This document shows positions 36,915 through 45,805 of a DNA stretch of 64,000 bases, piece by piece; position 1 is the first letter of the stretch; each line of letters begins with the position of its first letter. The position numbers and the translations under genes were made by a program. The notes under the pieces were generated by a model that saw only the letters and a program-made list of their open reading frames with translations, had not been told where the DNA came from and did no database searches. Source of the DNA: an uncultured Pirellula sp. (lineage in GTDB: Bacteria > Planctomycetota > Planctomycetia > Pirellulales > Pirellulaceae); assembly GCA_903930765.1 (NCBI GenBank), contig CAIYZV010000285.1:1-64000 (forward strand), given 5' to 3'.

Positions 36915-38891
36915 ATGCAGCGATTTCGAGGAATTGCTTTGATTGCGGCATGGATGCTCCTGTTTGTGTTAGGGACCGTGACGAGAGTTGGTGCACAGCA
37001 GGCGGGATTCCTACCACCAGCGACCCTGCAGGGAGTGGGTGCGATGCCTGTCCCGCTGGAACTGGAGCGTGCAATTTCCTCGCAAATTCAGTCGACCGAT
37101 GCGGTGAATCTCGACTTGGGTGGCAATACCCTTTCGCAAGAAGCATGGGATGCTTTGCAACGGTCGAACGTGGCACCGTTGCCTGCTCCCAGGTCGACGG
37201 GTGGTCTATCGGGTGGCAATGTGATCCCTTTGGTGAATGCACCGCGTCCTGCGGGCCAAGCCCAACTTCAGGTTCAAAACAATCTTGTCCATTTGACCAG
37301 TCGCGGTGCAACGGTAGCGGACGTGTTGGCCTTAATCTCAGAGCAGATGGGTTTGAACGTGGTTACCGCCGAGGATCTCAATCAACGGGTCAACGTGACA
37401 CTCAACGGAGTGTTGCTCGAGGATGCACTCAACTCTATTTTGAACGTCAACGGATTGGTGTGGGCGCGTCAAAATAACATTGTCACGATTTCGACAGTAA
37501 ACCCCGAGAAGCTGCTGGCGCCGAATGTTCAAGGGAAAGCGATTCAGGTCTACTCGCTCAACTACGCATTGGGTGAAGACCTCAACCAAGTGATATTGGG
37601 GCTTCTTTCTCCGATCGGCAAATCGTATGTCATGAAAATCAATCAAGAGGAGCAGCGAGCCGCGCGAGAGCAACTGATCGTTGAGGACATGCCTCCTTAC
37701 ATTGAGAGGATTTCTCAATACATTGCCCAAGTCGACATACCGCCACGGCAAGTAATCGTCGAGGCGAATATCTTGCAAGTTGCTCTCAAGGATAGCAACA
37801 AGAATGGTGTCAATTTCAATCAGTTAGCCCGAATCAGCAATTCGACGGTAAACTTTCAAACGATGGGGTTTGCGACGCGAGGGAATCCAGTCGGTGCGAT
37901 GGAAATCAATGGCACCGACTTGACAGGCTGGATCGAATGCTTGAAATCGACGAGCGACACGAAGACGTTGGCCTCTCCGAAGGTGGCCGTGCTCAACGGA
38001 CAAGAGGCGAGGATCTCGGTCGGAGGCAAACTCGGTTATCTGATGACGACGGCAACTCAAACGAGCACGCTTCAGAGCGTCAACTTTCTCGACTATGGCG
38101 TGGTTCTGACCGTTCTCCCGATCATCACGGAGGATGGCCGAGTCTTGATGAAGGTTGCTCCGCAGGTATCGACCGCTCGCATCAATTCGACGTCGAAGTT
38201 GCCTGAAAGCGAGGCAACCGAGGTTTCCACCAACGTCATGCTCAACAATGGTCAAGCGATTGTGATCGGGGGACTCATCAAGGAAGAAAAGGATGATGGG
38301 CAGGCCAAGGTCCCATTTTTTGGAGACATTCCACTCCTGGGTCGTTTGTTCCAAAGTCGATCGCTGGTGAAAGAGCGGAGCGAGATCATCGTGACGCTGT
38401 TACCGCGCATCGCGATGCCGGGCGAGTGCGAATGCGTCGATTACGACAGTCAAATCGTCCAAGCGAGCACGCGCATCATGGATCGCAGCTTGAACCCAGT
38501 CGATCGTTCGGCATGGGAAGGCCAAGTGATTGGTGCGGCGGACAAACGGCATCAGTGGTGGCGATTTTGGGCAAAGAAAGAGCCGGTTCAACCGGCAGTC
38601 GCTCGAGGCTATGCGCAACCACCATCGATCCCGATGAGCGAACAGCAACCTGCGTACAATGTACCTTGGGGGAGTTCTCCAGCGAACTCGTTTCGGGGCG
38701 TCCCTACCATGATGCAAGAGTTGCCTATTTCAACCCATCGAATACAGCCTGCTATCCAGTTTGCCCCTCAGGTGAACAGCAATAGTTTGCAGGGAGGCGC
38801 TCCCGTAGTTCAACCAGTCCCTCAGCCATCCCTTTATGAGGTTCCGACGGGCATGGTACCCGCGCAGCCAACTGTGTTTCCGGATCCGTAA
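36915..38891 (+). CDS. Outer-membrane secretin (GspD/PilQ-like)
   Basis: About 658 residues from ATG 36915, which starts a signal peptide (cleavage after RVGAQ). An in-frame opening at 36819 would place 32 non-signal residues first. Domains: an STN/N0-N1-like short domain (about 125-190, ATVADVLALISEQMGLNVVT), a second periplasmic ring domain (about 210-290), the secretin barrel (about 340-500; LASPKVAVLNGQEARISVGG, DYGVVLTVLPII, NNGQAIVIGGLI, KVPFFGDIPLLGRLF) and a 150-residue Pro/Gln/Val-rich tail. Secretins form the outer-membrane pore through which a pseudopilus or substrate passes. It lies upstream of, but separate from, the rest of the machine. Confidence 0.9.
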   Translation: MQRFRGIALIAAWMLLFVLGTVTRVGAQQAGFLPPATLQGVGAMPVPLELERAISSQIQSTDAVNLDLGGNTLSQEAWDALQRSNVAPLPAPRSTGGLSGGNVIPLVNAPRPAGQAQLQVQNNLVHLTSRGATVADVLALISEQMGLNVVTAEDLNQRVNVTLNGVLLEDALNSILNVNGLVWARQNNIVTISTVNPEKLLAPNVQGKAIQVYSLNYALGEDLNQVILGLLSPIGKSYVMKINQEEQRAAREQLIVEDMPPYIERISQYIAQVDIPPRQVIVEANILQVALKDSNKNGVNFNQLARISNSTVNFQTMGFATRGNPVGAMEINGTDLTGWIECLKSTSDTKTLASPKVAVLNGQEARISVGGKLGYLMTTATQTSTLQSVNFLDYGVVLTVLPIITEDGRVLMKVAPQVSTARINSTSKLPESEATEVSTNVMLNNGQAIVIGGLIKEEKDDGQAKVPFFGDIPLLGRLFQSRSLVKERSEIIVTLLPRIAMPGECECVDYDSQIVQASTRIMDRSLNPVDRSAWEGQVIGAADKRHQWWRFWAKKEPVQPAVARGYAQPPSIPMSEQQPAYNVPWGSSPANSFRGVPTMMQELPISTHRIQPAIQFAPQVNSNSLQGGAPVVQPVPQPSLYEVPTGMVPAQPTVFPDP

Positions 38892-38907
38892 CGCTCAATC
38901 AAAGTGA

Positions 38908-40734
38908 TTACAGAGCGGTCGTCGTCGGACCCGGCGATGGGGCTTCATCGATCGAACTAGGGATCAACCGCATCGGCGTGAACGCCGGATAAAACCCCGG
39001 CGGCGGGTTTAAGATCATGTCCGAGGGAAAGTTGATATCTTTCGTGGTCGTGGTGATTGTGAGGCCGTTCTTCGACAGGATCGGCCCCGTAAGGGAGCGG
39101 ATGGTTCCCAAGCCTGCCGTCGCATTTCCCAATGTGATGCTGTCCGTCGACAGGATTGCACCTCCGATGGAGCACGGAAATACGTCGGCGAAATCATCGT
39201 CATCGACGCCGCCAAAGGGAGTGTGCGACGGGTTGTAATTGCGCCACGTATCGGATTCACGCAGGTTGTTGGTAGAGAGCGAGTCCAGGCGAGTTCTGTC
39301 GACTACGTTCCCTTCGACTATCATTGCCGGATAATTTCTTCCCACGGTTTCCCAACAGATGCCACTGAAAAGTTCCACCGATGGGCAATTCTTAAAAACC
39401 AGCGTAGATCGGATTCGGGAATTTCGAATCCGGATAGGCCTGTTACGGCAATCGACGATGTAGATGCCTGAACTCGCTGGTGCGCTGTTGTTGATAGAGA
39501 AAGGATTGTACGTGTCGCTCAGGACCGTATTCTCGATGTACGTGTACGCCCCGGATTGATCCGTGCGATAAAGTCTAAATGCGTCGAACTTGAACCCAAC
39601 CGTGGTGTCGCTGACGAGGGACAGCTCAATTTTAGAGGGTGGACTTGCTGGGCTTGGGAAAGCGAATGTAGGGATATTGATCCTGGTCCAATGACCTGCA
39701 TTTGGCTTGACGGACGGGGATTCAATCGTACTGACGATCGTGTCGTTTTTTCGGTAAACGGAAATGCGTAATTTAAAATTGGTTCCTCCGTTATCGGGCT
39801 TGATATAGCACTCTCCTGTATATGTCCCACCAACAACCATAAGGCGTGTGATGTCTTGTACCGGGGAATCGGTAACTGTCATCCGGTTGGAGATCTGGCC
39901 GGAGGAGGGTGCGGTGTACGAATCGGATGTAATTCGGGTAATTGTCGCTGATGGATTGTTGCTGTACCAAGCGGATAGATCCGAGGTGAAGTCCGGGTTC
40001 GCGAGTAATTGCTCGTTCCCGATCCACGGAAAGATCGTGACGGCGTTGGCGGCAGGGCTTTGGTAGTAAGTTCCAGGATAGGAAGTCTGATTCGAAGCGA
40101 AACTCGGCGTGTTGCTGAACCACGGGATCGGATTGATCGTCCGTTGGCGAAAGTTAGCGAGTGTCCCAGTGAATTCATTTCCTGTCATTGCATCCATCTG
40201 GATTGTCGACAGCGAAGCCATGGTGTCTTGGCGAGCGATCGACCAGTGATTGGCGTTTACCATCGAGGATGTAAACGAGATATTAGCAGTGTCGGAGTAA
40301 AGAGAGCAGCGGAAGTTTTCATAGAGGGTCGGGCGGGCCTCGTAGCGAGCGGTTAATCGCTGGACCGCATTTCCAAACCTCCCCACGGAGGTGACTCGTG
40401 CAGCCCCTTTCGGGTCGGCACCTGCCGATGAATAAGCAGCCGTGACCGAAAATGCCGATCGAGCGGAAATACTCTGTTGCAAGGTTGCAGTGGGATCGGC
40501 AATCGCACCGGCGTTGTACTGACGTTGCCAGTATTCGAGACCTGCTTGAGCCATCCGGCGCGCTTCGAGTTGCTCGCGAAGCTCCTGATTCGCTTTGCCA
40601 GCCACGCGCGACATCTCGAGTCCCGCAACGGCTAGGCATGCAATGACCGCGCTCATTCCCATCACCATGGGATAGAGACTTCCGGTGCGCCGTTTGGCAA
40701 GTGTCCGAGCTTGGTAGTGTTTGATTCGGCTCAT
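38908..40734 (-). CDS. Large minor pseudopilin (GspK/PilX-like) with beta-sandwich insertion
   Basis: A 608-residue protein. The N-terminus has a basic leader then a type IV pilin-like helix (TGSLYPMVMGMSAVIACLAV), with a Gly before the likely cleavage and no glutamate at mature position 5, as in GspK tip proteins. The helix continues into EQLEARRMAQAGLEYWQRQY, typical of PilX/GspK. The distal part is long and beta-rich. Residues about 245-405 resemble a carbohydrate-binding jelly roll (LLANPDFTSDLSAWYSNNP, YTGECYIKP, KIELSLVSDTTVGFKFDAFR). The tail is Pro/Thr-rich. It is the last gene of the minus-strand pseudopilin operon and could sit at the pseudopilus tip with a binding function (inference). 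Confidence 0.75.
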   Translation of the reverse strand: MSRIKHYQARTLAKRRTGSLYPMVMGMSAVIACLAVAGLEMSRVAGKANQELREQLEARRMAQAGLEYWQRQYNAGAIADPTATLQQSISARSAFSVTAAYSSAGADPKGAARVTSVGRFGNAVQRLTARYEARPTLYENFRCSLYSDTANISFTSSMVNANHWSIARQDTMASLSTIQMDAMTGNEFTGTLANFRQRTINPIPWFSNTPSFASNQTSYPGTYYQSPAANAVTIFPWIGNEQLLANPDFTSDLSAWYSNNPSATITRITSDSYTAPSSGQISNRMTVTDSPVQDITRLMVVGGTYTGECYIKPDNGGTNFKLRISVYRKNDTIVSTIESPSVKPNAGHWTRINIPTFAFPSPASPPSKIELSLVSDTTVGFKFDAFRLYRTDQSGAYTYIENTVLSDTYNPFSINNSAPASSGIYIVDCRNRPIRIRNSRIRSTLVFKNCPSVELFSGICWETVGRNYPAMIVEGNVVDRTRLDSLSTNNLRESDTWRNYNPSHTPFGGVDDDDFADVFPCSIGGAILSTDSITLGNATAGLGTIRSLTGPILSKNGLTITTTTKDINFPSDMILNPPPGFYPAFTPMRLIPSSIDEAPSPGPTTTAL

Positions 40735-40774
40735 GGAAAGTGGAAATGGAACGTGTATATTTGGAGGAATGGTA

Positions 40775-41344
40775 TTAGGGGCCTTGTAGCGGCCCGTTGG
40801 TGGGTGTGTCGCCGTTTTTGTAGGCGGTCACAGTGGTGAGCAACTGGCTGTTGCGAGAGAGTGAAACCGTGATTCTGTAAATAGACCCATAGGTTGTATT
40901 GGTCTGGGTCCAGTCATTGCTTTTCATGCGTTCGATGACCGTGGTGCGGGTCCATGACGAGAAGCCTGAGATGTCGGTACCCGACCGATCTTTCGGTGGG
41001 GATTCCGTAAGGTTGTGGTAGTCGTCGACATCATCCCAATTGGTTCGGATATCGCCGTTGGTTTCACCTGATTCAGGGCCCAGAGTCGCAGGCGGTCCAG
41101 ATTGTGGATCGCAGGCGGGTAATGATTGGATTTCGGTAAGAAGCTCGGTTGCCAGCAATTGGCCTTGCAAGCGATTCATTTCGGCGGTCGCGCGTCTTCG
41201 CGACGCTGCGATCGAGGCCATGGTTGCAACCATGAGAACACTCAGCAGCGCGGTTGATGCAGCGACCTCGATTTGCGAAAAGCCACGTGCTGGGCGGACT
41301 CGCAATCGATTGGCCCGGTTTCCAGTTGCAGGCTTGGCAATCAT
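40775..41344 (-). CDS. Minor pseudopilin (GspI/PilV-like)
   Basis: A 189-residue prepilin with leader ending RPARG and mature start FSQIEVAASTALLSVLM, that is, Gly-1 and Glu+5, followed by a hydrophobic helix and ASRRRATAEMNRLQGQLLA, the amphipathic helix seen in this class. The rest is a small soluble domain. Its ATG shares one base with the preceding stop (TAATG), so it is translationally coupled to the GspJ-like gene upstream. It probably joins the pseudopilus tip complex after cleavage by a prepilin peptidase, which is not encoded here. Confidence 0.82.
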   Translation of the reverse strand: MIAKPATGNRANRLRVRPARGFSQIEVAASTALLSVLMVATMASIAASRRRATAEMNRLQGQLLATELLTEIQSLPACDPQSGPPATLGPESGETNGDIRTNWDDVDDYHNLTESPPKDRSGTDISGFSSWTRTTVIERMKSNDWTQTNTTYGSIYRITVSLSRNSQLLTTVTAYKNGDTPTNGPLQGP

Positions 41345-42435
41345 TACGGAACCTCTGGTTGAGCCAGCAACCTAGCGCTCGACATTATCGTCGGATCGAC
41401 ATCTGGAAGGTTGGAGATCAGAATGTCGACAGAGGCAAGATTTCTTCGGTTCGAAACGGTATTGCTGGTGCTATACACGTAGCCCATCGCTAAAAAGCGA
41501 GGAGATTTACTTGCAGTTGACAGCCAACTGCTACCCCCGTTGGAGCTTGTATGCATCCTCACGTTGGAAGGGAGGTTGGATAACGCCGAAAGGCCCTGTA
41601 CTCGGACATGCGGATTTTCACTGGTGGTCGAGAGGATGACTGCAACCCAAGGGTTCGTCGTCAACCGATCTACAGGTGCGAGAGGAAATTCGAGGTACTG
41701 ATATTTCGAGCTCAAGTCTTGATTGGCAATCTGAATATCTGCGTAGACGTTGGAGAGATTGGGTCTTTGGGATGCATCGACATCGGTCACTCGGAGGCGT
41801 AATGAGCCTGCCATCGTAGGATCTGCGCTTCGGAGCATGAACTCTATGGAACCCAAATCCCAAGTTTGAAGAGTGTCTGGGCGAAACACCACCGCGATTT
41901 GCTGGGTGGAGCTAATGCTGTACTCTTGATAAGTGACCGAGGGTACCGAGTCCACCTTTTGAATCAACACACTTTCAGAGCGGAACCGATTGGGGATAGA
42001 GGAGGCGCCAGCAAAGCCGTACTGCAATTGAAAGCTGGAGACATCGCGTAGAACGGCGACATCTGTTCCCCCATTGATACGTCGGTACAGGTGCTTGGAT
42101 GAAGTCGTTCCATCGGTTTTCCACTCGTATCGAATCTGCTCGGGTAGAAAATCTTCATTTCGATCCGGTACGCAAAACTCGATGGCAGATGATGTCGATT
42201 CAGCGATCGCATTTGCCATTTCAATCTCCATCGCCATTTGGATGGAGGCGTCTGCGACTTGCTGGACGTTGCGATAAAACCGTTCGTCCATGGACTTCGA
42301 TTTGAGCATGAGCATCATGCAGGCGGCAAGACCAGCGAAAATTAAGGCAGCGCTCGGGATCGAGACGAGCAAATCGAGGGAAGCGATCCCGCGTCGGGCT
42401 TTTGTGGGATAGAAGGGCTTCAGGTGGGGGCTCAT
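41344..42435 (-). CDS. Minor pseudopilin (GspJ/PilW-like) with extra beta domain
   Basis: About 363 residues from ATG 42435, which overlaps the upstream stop by 4 bp (ATGA). The leader ends KARRG and the mature N-terminus is IASLDLLVSIPSAALIFAGL, so aspartate replaces the usual Glu+5. A FQLQYGF-type segment around residue 145 is common in PilW/GspJ. The distal region (about 170-330) resembles a jelly-roll of secreted binding proteins: IAVVFRPDTLQTWDLGSIEF, SLRLRVTD, NPWVAVILST. Both large minor pseudopilins in this operon therefore carry extra beta domains. Product role: tip of the pseudopilus (family inference). Confidence 0.75.
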   Translation of the reverse strand: MSPHLKPFYPTKARRGIASLDLLVSIPSAALIFAGLAACMMLMLKSKSMDERFYRNVQQVADASIQMAMEIEMANAIAESTSSAIEFCVPDRNEDFLPEQIRYEWKTDGTTSSKHLYRRINGGTDVAVLRDVSSFQLQYGFAGASSIPNRFRSESVLIQKVDSVPSVTYQEYSISSTQQIAVVFRPDTLQTWDLGSIEFMLRSADPTMAGSLRLRVTDVDASQRPNLSNVYADIQIANQDLSSKYQYLEFPLAPVDRLTTNPWVAVILSTTSENPHVRVQGLSALSNLPSNVRMHTSSNGGSSWLSTASKSPRFLAMGYVYSTSNTVSNRRNLASVDILISNLPDVDPTIMSSARLLAQPEVP

Positions 42436-42935
42436 TGCCGTGAAACCTGCCCTTCCTGCGAAAGCTGAACCGTACCCGAGGATTCGCCACAAGCGATTCC
42501 AATCGATGCCGCGGAATTGGGCACACCATACCGGTCGAAAGTGATCGTAAGGTCGGTTTGGGTGCTCCTGGAAGCTGGGCTGAGCAACCCATCGATGATT
42601 GGGCACAGAAAAGCTCCCTCGAAAACCACTTGATAGGTGCTCGAAGGGCGTAGAGGAGAATCGAGAGGATCGATGCTGTAGAAGTTCTTGTTGAACGAAA
42701 CGAAAAACTTCACGTCTTGGGAGGTGTACCTCGCATGCCTGCGGGCTAGCTCAATATCCTGAACCAATCGCTGGGCTGCGACTTGGGCGCGATACCGATT
42801 GAGGCTGGCCGTGTATTTAGGAATCGCAACCGCGGCGATGATGCCCAGTACGAATACCGTGACGACCACTTCTTGCAGGAAGTACCCCGCCGAAGCTGGC
42901 TTGCGGTATTTTTTCCGATCAACGAATCCTCGCAT
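42432..42935 (-). CDS. Minor pseudopilin (GspH/FimT-like)
   Basis: About 167 residues from ATG 42935. Leader KKYRKPASAG is followed by mature YFLQEVVVTVFVLGIIAAVA, with Gly-1 and Glu+5 as expected. The next helix (AQVAAQRLVQDIELARRHAR) matches the GspH/FimT pattern, and the C-terminal domain is small and beta-rich. A longer frame opening at 43124 runs inside the HD-GYP gene and is not needed. It is two bases downstream of the HD-GYP stop and overlaps the next pseudopilin by 4 bp, so the operon is tightly coupled. Confidence 0.83.
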   Translation of the reverse strand: MRGFVDRKKYRKPASAGYFLQEVVVTVFVLGIIAAVAIPKYTASLNRYRAQVAAQRLVQDIELARRHARYTSQDVKFFVSFNKNFYSIDPLDSPLRPSSTYQVVFEGAFLCPIIDGLLSPASRSTQTDLTITFDRYGVPNSAASIGIACGESSGTVQLSQEGQVSRQ

Positions 42936-42937
42936 GA

Positions 42938-44683
42938 TCAAATGCTGCTTCCCAAACAAGTGGACGCGTCGGTTGGGAAGCTGAGTTGTGGGGTTGCAAT
43001 TGCGGAAGGTTTTAGGGGGCATGAGATCAAATCCGGAACATCGACTGGATCGGAAATCGGTTCCCGATCGAGCATATTCGCCCATGCGACCTTGCCTGGA
43101 GTGATGACGCCAGCTCGAATGCATTCGAAAAGGACCTCGACGATTTCACCGTCCCATGTTTTGTCCGAGTCGGAACGCAGGATGAAGGCCGCTTTTTCCA
43201 GAGGCAAAGCTTGTCGATAAGGACGCGTGCTGGTCATCGCATCAAACGCATCACAGACGGCGAGAATTCGCGCCATCAATGGAATGTCGCGTCCTTTTAG
43301 CCCTTGAGGGTAACCGGTCCCGTCGAACGCCTCGTGGTGAAGCAAAACTCCTGGCAGGACGTAGTCGATGTTGGTCAGGTGTCTGAGGATCGAGTATCCA
43401 ATGAATGGGTGCGATTTGATGATTTCGAACTCTTCGTTGGTGAGTTTGTCTGGCTTTTTCAGCACAGAGTCCGGGATACCGATCTTGCCAACGTCATGGA
43501 GGAGGCCTGCCATGTGGATACGATCGCATTCCTTGGCCGACATACCCATCCTTTTGGCGATGCATTGAGCGAAGGAAGCGACCCGCTCGCTGTGACCAGC
43601 CGTGTAGCAGTCTTTAGCGTCAATCGAATTGATGACGGCTAGTACCAGCCCTTTCGTGAGGGCTTCTTGAGCGGCGAAAAGCTCGGAGTTGCTAGCTTGG
43701 GATGCCAACATGTTTGCAGCCGTGGTTAGCAAGCCCGCTTCGAACGTACCGAATCTGACTCGATTCCAGTCTTCGATGGGTTCCTTCGATTGGTTTGGAT
43801 TACCTGTTGGCGAGTACTTGTTGATCGCGATCAACCATCCAAAAACGCGTTCCCCCTTGGCAACAACGGTCAGCATGCAGTTTTGGATGAAAGGGAAGCG
43901 ATCGAGGATAAGTTTGTCTCGAGAGCGATCGAGCAAGATTGGGCTTGTTCGGCCTTGGTCTACCAAATTCTGAGTCAATTGATCCAGTTGCCACGCCGAG
44001 AACTCGACTTCCGGTCCTGCGAGCAGATGCAATCGGGTAGGCTCAAGCGTATTCTGTGCGTTGGCTCCGAAAACCTCTAAGAATAAAAGGCTTTCCGCTT
44101 GGATGACTTGTGCCATCGGTGCGACGCAGGTGTGGGCTACCTCGACGGAGGATGCATTGACGGTGTACAGGTCTGCGAATTGATGGGACTGTCGAAACCA
44201 AGTTAGTTCTTCGAAATCCTGGGTGACTTGTTCGATGAATGATTCCGCATACTCTTCGTGCGGTGGAGCGACTGGCGAAGCCACTTCGCGATTGGCTTTC
44301 CACTCTGCTTCTTGCTGGCTATGCACGGACGTAATGAGGGTTCGGAGAAGACCACTAGATACGTCCGGTTTGAATGCGAACAGTGCCACCGAGGCGTCTT
44401 GGCGTTCGGACGCATCGATTACAAGGACTGTTAGGTTGGGCGATTGAGTAATCTCCGCAATTCCGTCGACGAGCTGATCTGGACGAAATTCGATGTTCGC
44501 GAGTTCCGTCTGTAGCGATTGCGCCTTGGATTCCTCTGAACTCACCATGCTGAGGATGTCGAGACCTGGCCGTCCCAACACGATTGGAAACGATGCAATC
44601 GCGATCGCCGACTCGAGTGCAGGTGCAAGCTTTAAAGCGAATTGCTTCGCGAAATCAATGGATTTGTTGGTTGTGGACAGCAT
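42938..44683 (-). CDS. HD-GYP domain protein (predicted c-di-GMP phosphodiesterase)
   Basis: About 581 residues from ATG 44683, which has GGGAG six bases upstream; a GTG at 44803 would add a short hydrophobic stretch. The N-terminal half (about 40-340) contains a GAF-like sensory region. The C-terminal HD-GYP domain (about 350-520) has the expected residues: HSERVA, LLHDVGKIGIP (HD metal site), HP...HH, and HHEAFDGTGYPQGLKGRDIP (HHExxDGxGYP). This type hydrolyses c-di-GMP to pGpG or GMP. It heads the minor pseudopilin operon and is divergent from the major pseudopilin gene, so it likely tunes assembly of the machine (inference). Confidence 0.88.
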   Translation of the reverse strand: MLSTTNKSIDFAKQFALKLAPALESAIAIASFPIVLGRPGLDILSMVSSEESKAQSLQTELANIEFRPDQLVDGIAEITQSPNLTVLVIDASERQDASVALFAFKPDVSSGLLRTLITSVHSQQEAEWKANREVASPVAPPHEEYAESFIEQVTQDFEELTWFRQSHQFADLYTVNASSVEVAHTCVAPMAQVIQAESLLFLEVFGANAQNTLEPTRLHLLAGPEVEFSAWQLDQLTQNLVDQGRTSPILLDRSRDKLILDRFPFIQNCMLTVVAKGERVFGWLIAINKYSPTGNPNQSKEPIEDWNRVRFGTFEAGLLTTAANMLASQASNSELFAAQEALTKGLVLAVINSIDAKDCYTAGHSERVASFAQCIAKRMGMSAKECDRIHMAGLLHDVGKIGIPDSVLKKPDKLTNEEFEIIKSHPFIGYSILRHLTNIDYVLPGVLLHHEAFDGTGYPQGLKGRDIPLMARILAVCDAFDAMTSTRPYRQALPLEKAAFILRSDSDKTWDGEIVEVLFECIRAGVITPGKVAWANMLDREPISDPVDVPDLISCPLKPSAIATPQLSFPTDASTCLGSSI

Positions 44684-44907
44684 TGTCGGCTCCCATGGAG
44701 CGGGGTGTGCAACTGGTAACGTCGGCCAAAAGGCCACTGGTATGTAGCACAGGAAAAGTCTACGGGAGCGGAATATTTTCTCCAAACCGATTTGCATAGC
44801 CACTTTCTGAGTCCTACGTTTTCACGCCGCGAAGGTTAACGCTGGACTGAGTGTTTGGTCCGGGGCGAGCGGCGAAGAGTCTTAATGTATGAATGGGAGA
44901 CATCCGA

Positions 44908-45312
44908 ATGTCCGGAATGAAATCGAGCACTTCAAAGTTGCGTCGTGCGTTTAGCTTGGTCGAATTGGTTGTTGTTGTTTTGATCGTCGGAATCTTGGCA
45001 GCGGTCGCAGCTCCAAAGATGTTCGATACCAGCACCAAAGCACGTGAATCGGCGACCAAGGCATCGCTCAGTGTCGTACGAAACGCGATTGAGCTCTATT
45101 ACTCGGAGAATGCAGCCTATCCAACAAGCGGAGCTGCTTTGGCTACCGATCTTCAAAAGTATCTCAAAGGCCCATTCCCAGTAAGCGCGTACGGCAAGAA
45201 GGACGCAAGTGTTCTTGACGGTACCGCAGCTAATGGGACAACCGGTTGGGTCTACGATAAAGCGACCGGCAACTTCTGGGTGAACGACACTACAAATTTC
45301 AATGCTTGGTAG
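44908..45312 (+). CDS. Major pseudopilin (GspG-like)
   Basis: About 134 residues from ATG 44908; GGAG lies 8 bases upstream, while an earlier ATG at 44893 overlaps it. Leader KSSTSKLRRA, then FSLVELVVVVLIVGILAAVA with Glu+5. Residue -1 is Ala, not the usual Gly, which many prepilin peptidases tolerate poorly but not absolutely. The next helix (KASLSVVRNAIELYYSENAA) and a short C-terminal domain (AYPTSGAALATDLQKYL, GTTGWVYDKATGNFWVN) match GspG. It is the first gene of the plus-strand operon and is likely the main fibre subunit. Confidence 0.88.
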   Translation: MSGMKSSTSKLRRAFSLVELVVVVLIVGILAAVAAPKMFDTSTKARESATKASLSVVRNAIELYYSENAAYPTSGAALATDLQKYLKGPFPVSAYGKKDASVLDGTAANGTTGWVYDKATGNFWVNDTTNFNAW

Positions 45313-45367
45313 TCGTCGGTCGACATCTGTTTTGAATCTCGCTCATCCTACTTGCTGACCAACCATC

Positions 45368-45796
45368 ATGACCACGCGTTTGAATGGACGAATCCTCGTT
45401 GCTGAAGACAATAAGGTGCTCGGCGACGTTCTCCGGTTCAATTTGGAACGGAGTGGTTTCGAGGTGACGTTGGCTCGGAGTGGCGACGCTGCGGCGAAGC
45501 TGGTCGCGGATGAGACGTACGATCTCTTGATCACGGATGTCGAGATGCCCGGCATGAACGGGGTGGATTTATGTCGGTTCGTTCGAGATGACATCGGCAA
45601 CTCGGATTTACCTATCGTTATCTGTTCCGCGCGGGGACTCGAGCTCGATGAACAAGTGTTAAAAGCGAAGTACGGTGTGGCTGAAATCATTTTCAAGCCT
45701 TTCAGCGTACGTGACTTGGTTGCCTTGGCGAGCCGTTTGTTATCTCCCGCAGACGCTCCCAAGACGCAACCCTTCCCTTTCCCGATTGGAAAGTAA
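45368..45796 (+). CDS. Single-domain response regulator (CheY-like)
   Basis: A 142-residue receiver domain with no output domain. The acidic pocket is in VAEDN (Asp14), the phospho-acceptor Asp57 is in LITDVEMPG, and the conserved Ser (ICSARG) and Lys (IFKPF) follow. It lies 10 bp before the histidine kinase gene, so the two form a two-component pair. Without a DNA-binding part it must act by protein contact, perhaps on the nearby ATPase or pseudopilus proteins (inference). Confidence 0.92.
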   Translation: MTTRLNGRILVAEDNKVLGDVLRFNLERSGFEVTLARSGDAAAKLVADETYDLLITDVEMPGMNGVDLCRFVRDDIGNSDLPIVICSARGLELDEQVLKAKYGVAEIIFKPFSVRDLVALASRLLSPADAPKTQPFPFPIGK

Positions 45797-45805
45797 ACCA
45801 AGGCG

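Noticed and set aside
42936-43124. Upstream extension of the GspH-like gene to 43124
   Set aside because: It would overlap the HD-GYP coding region by nearly 190 bp and place 63 residues before a normal prepilin leader.
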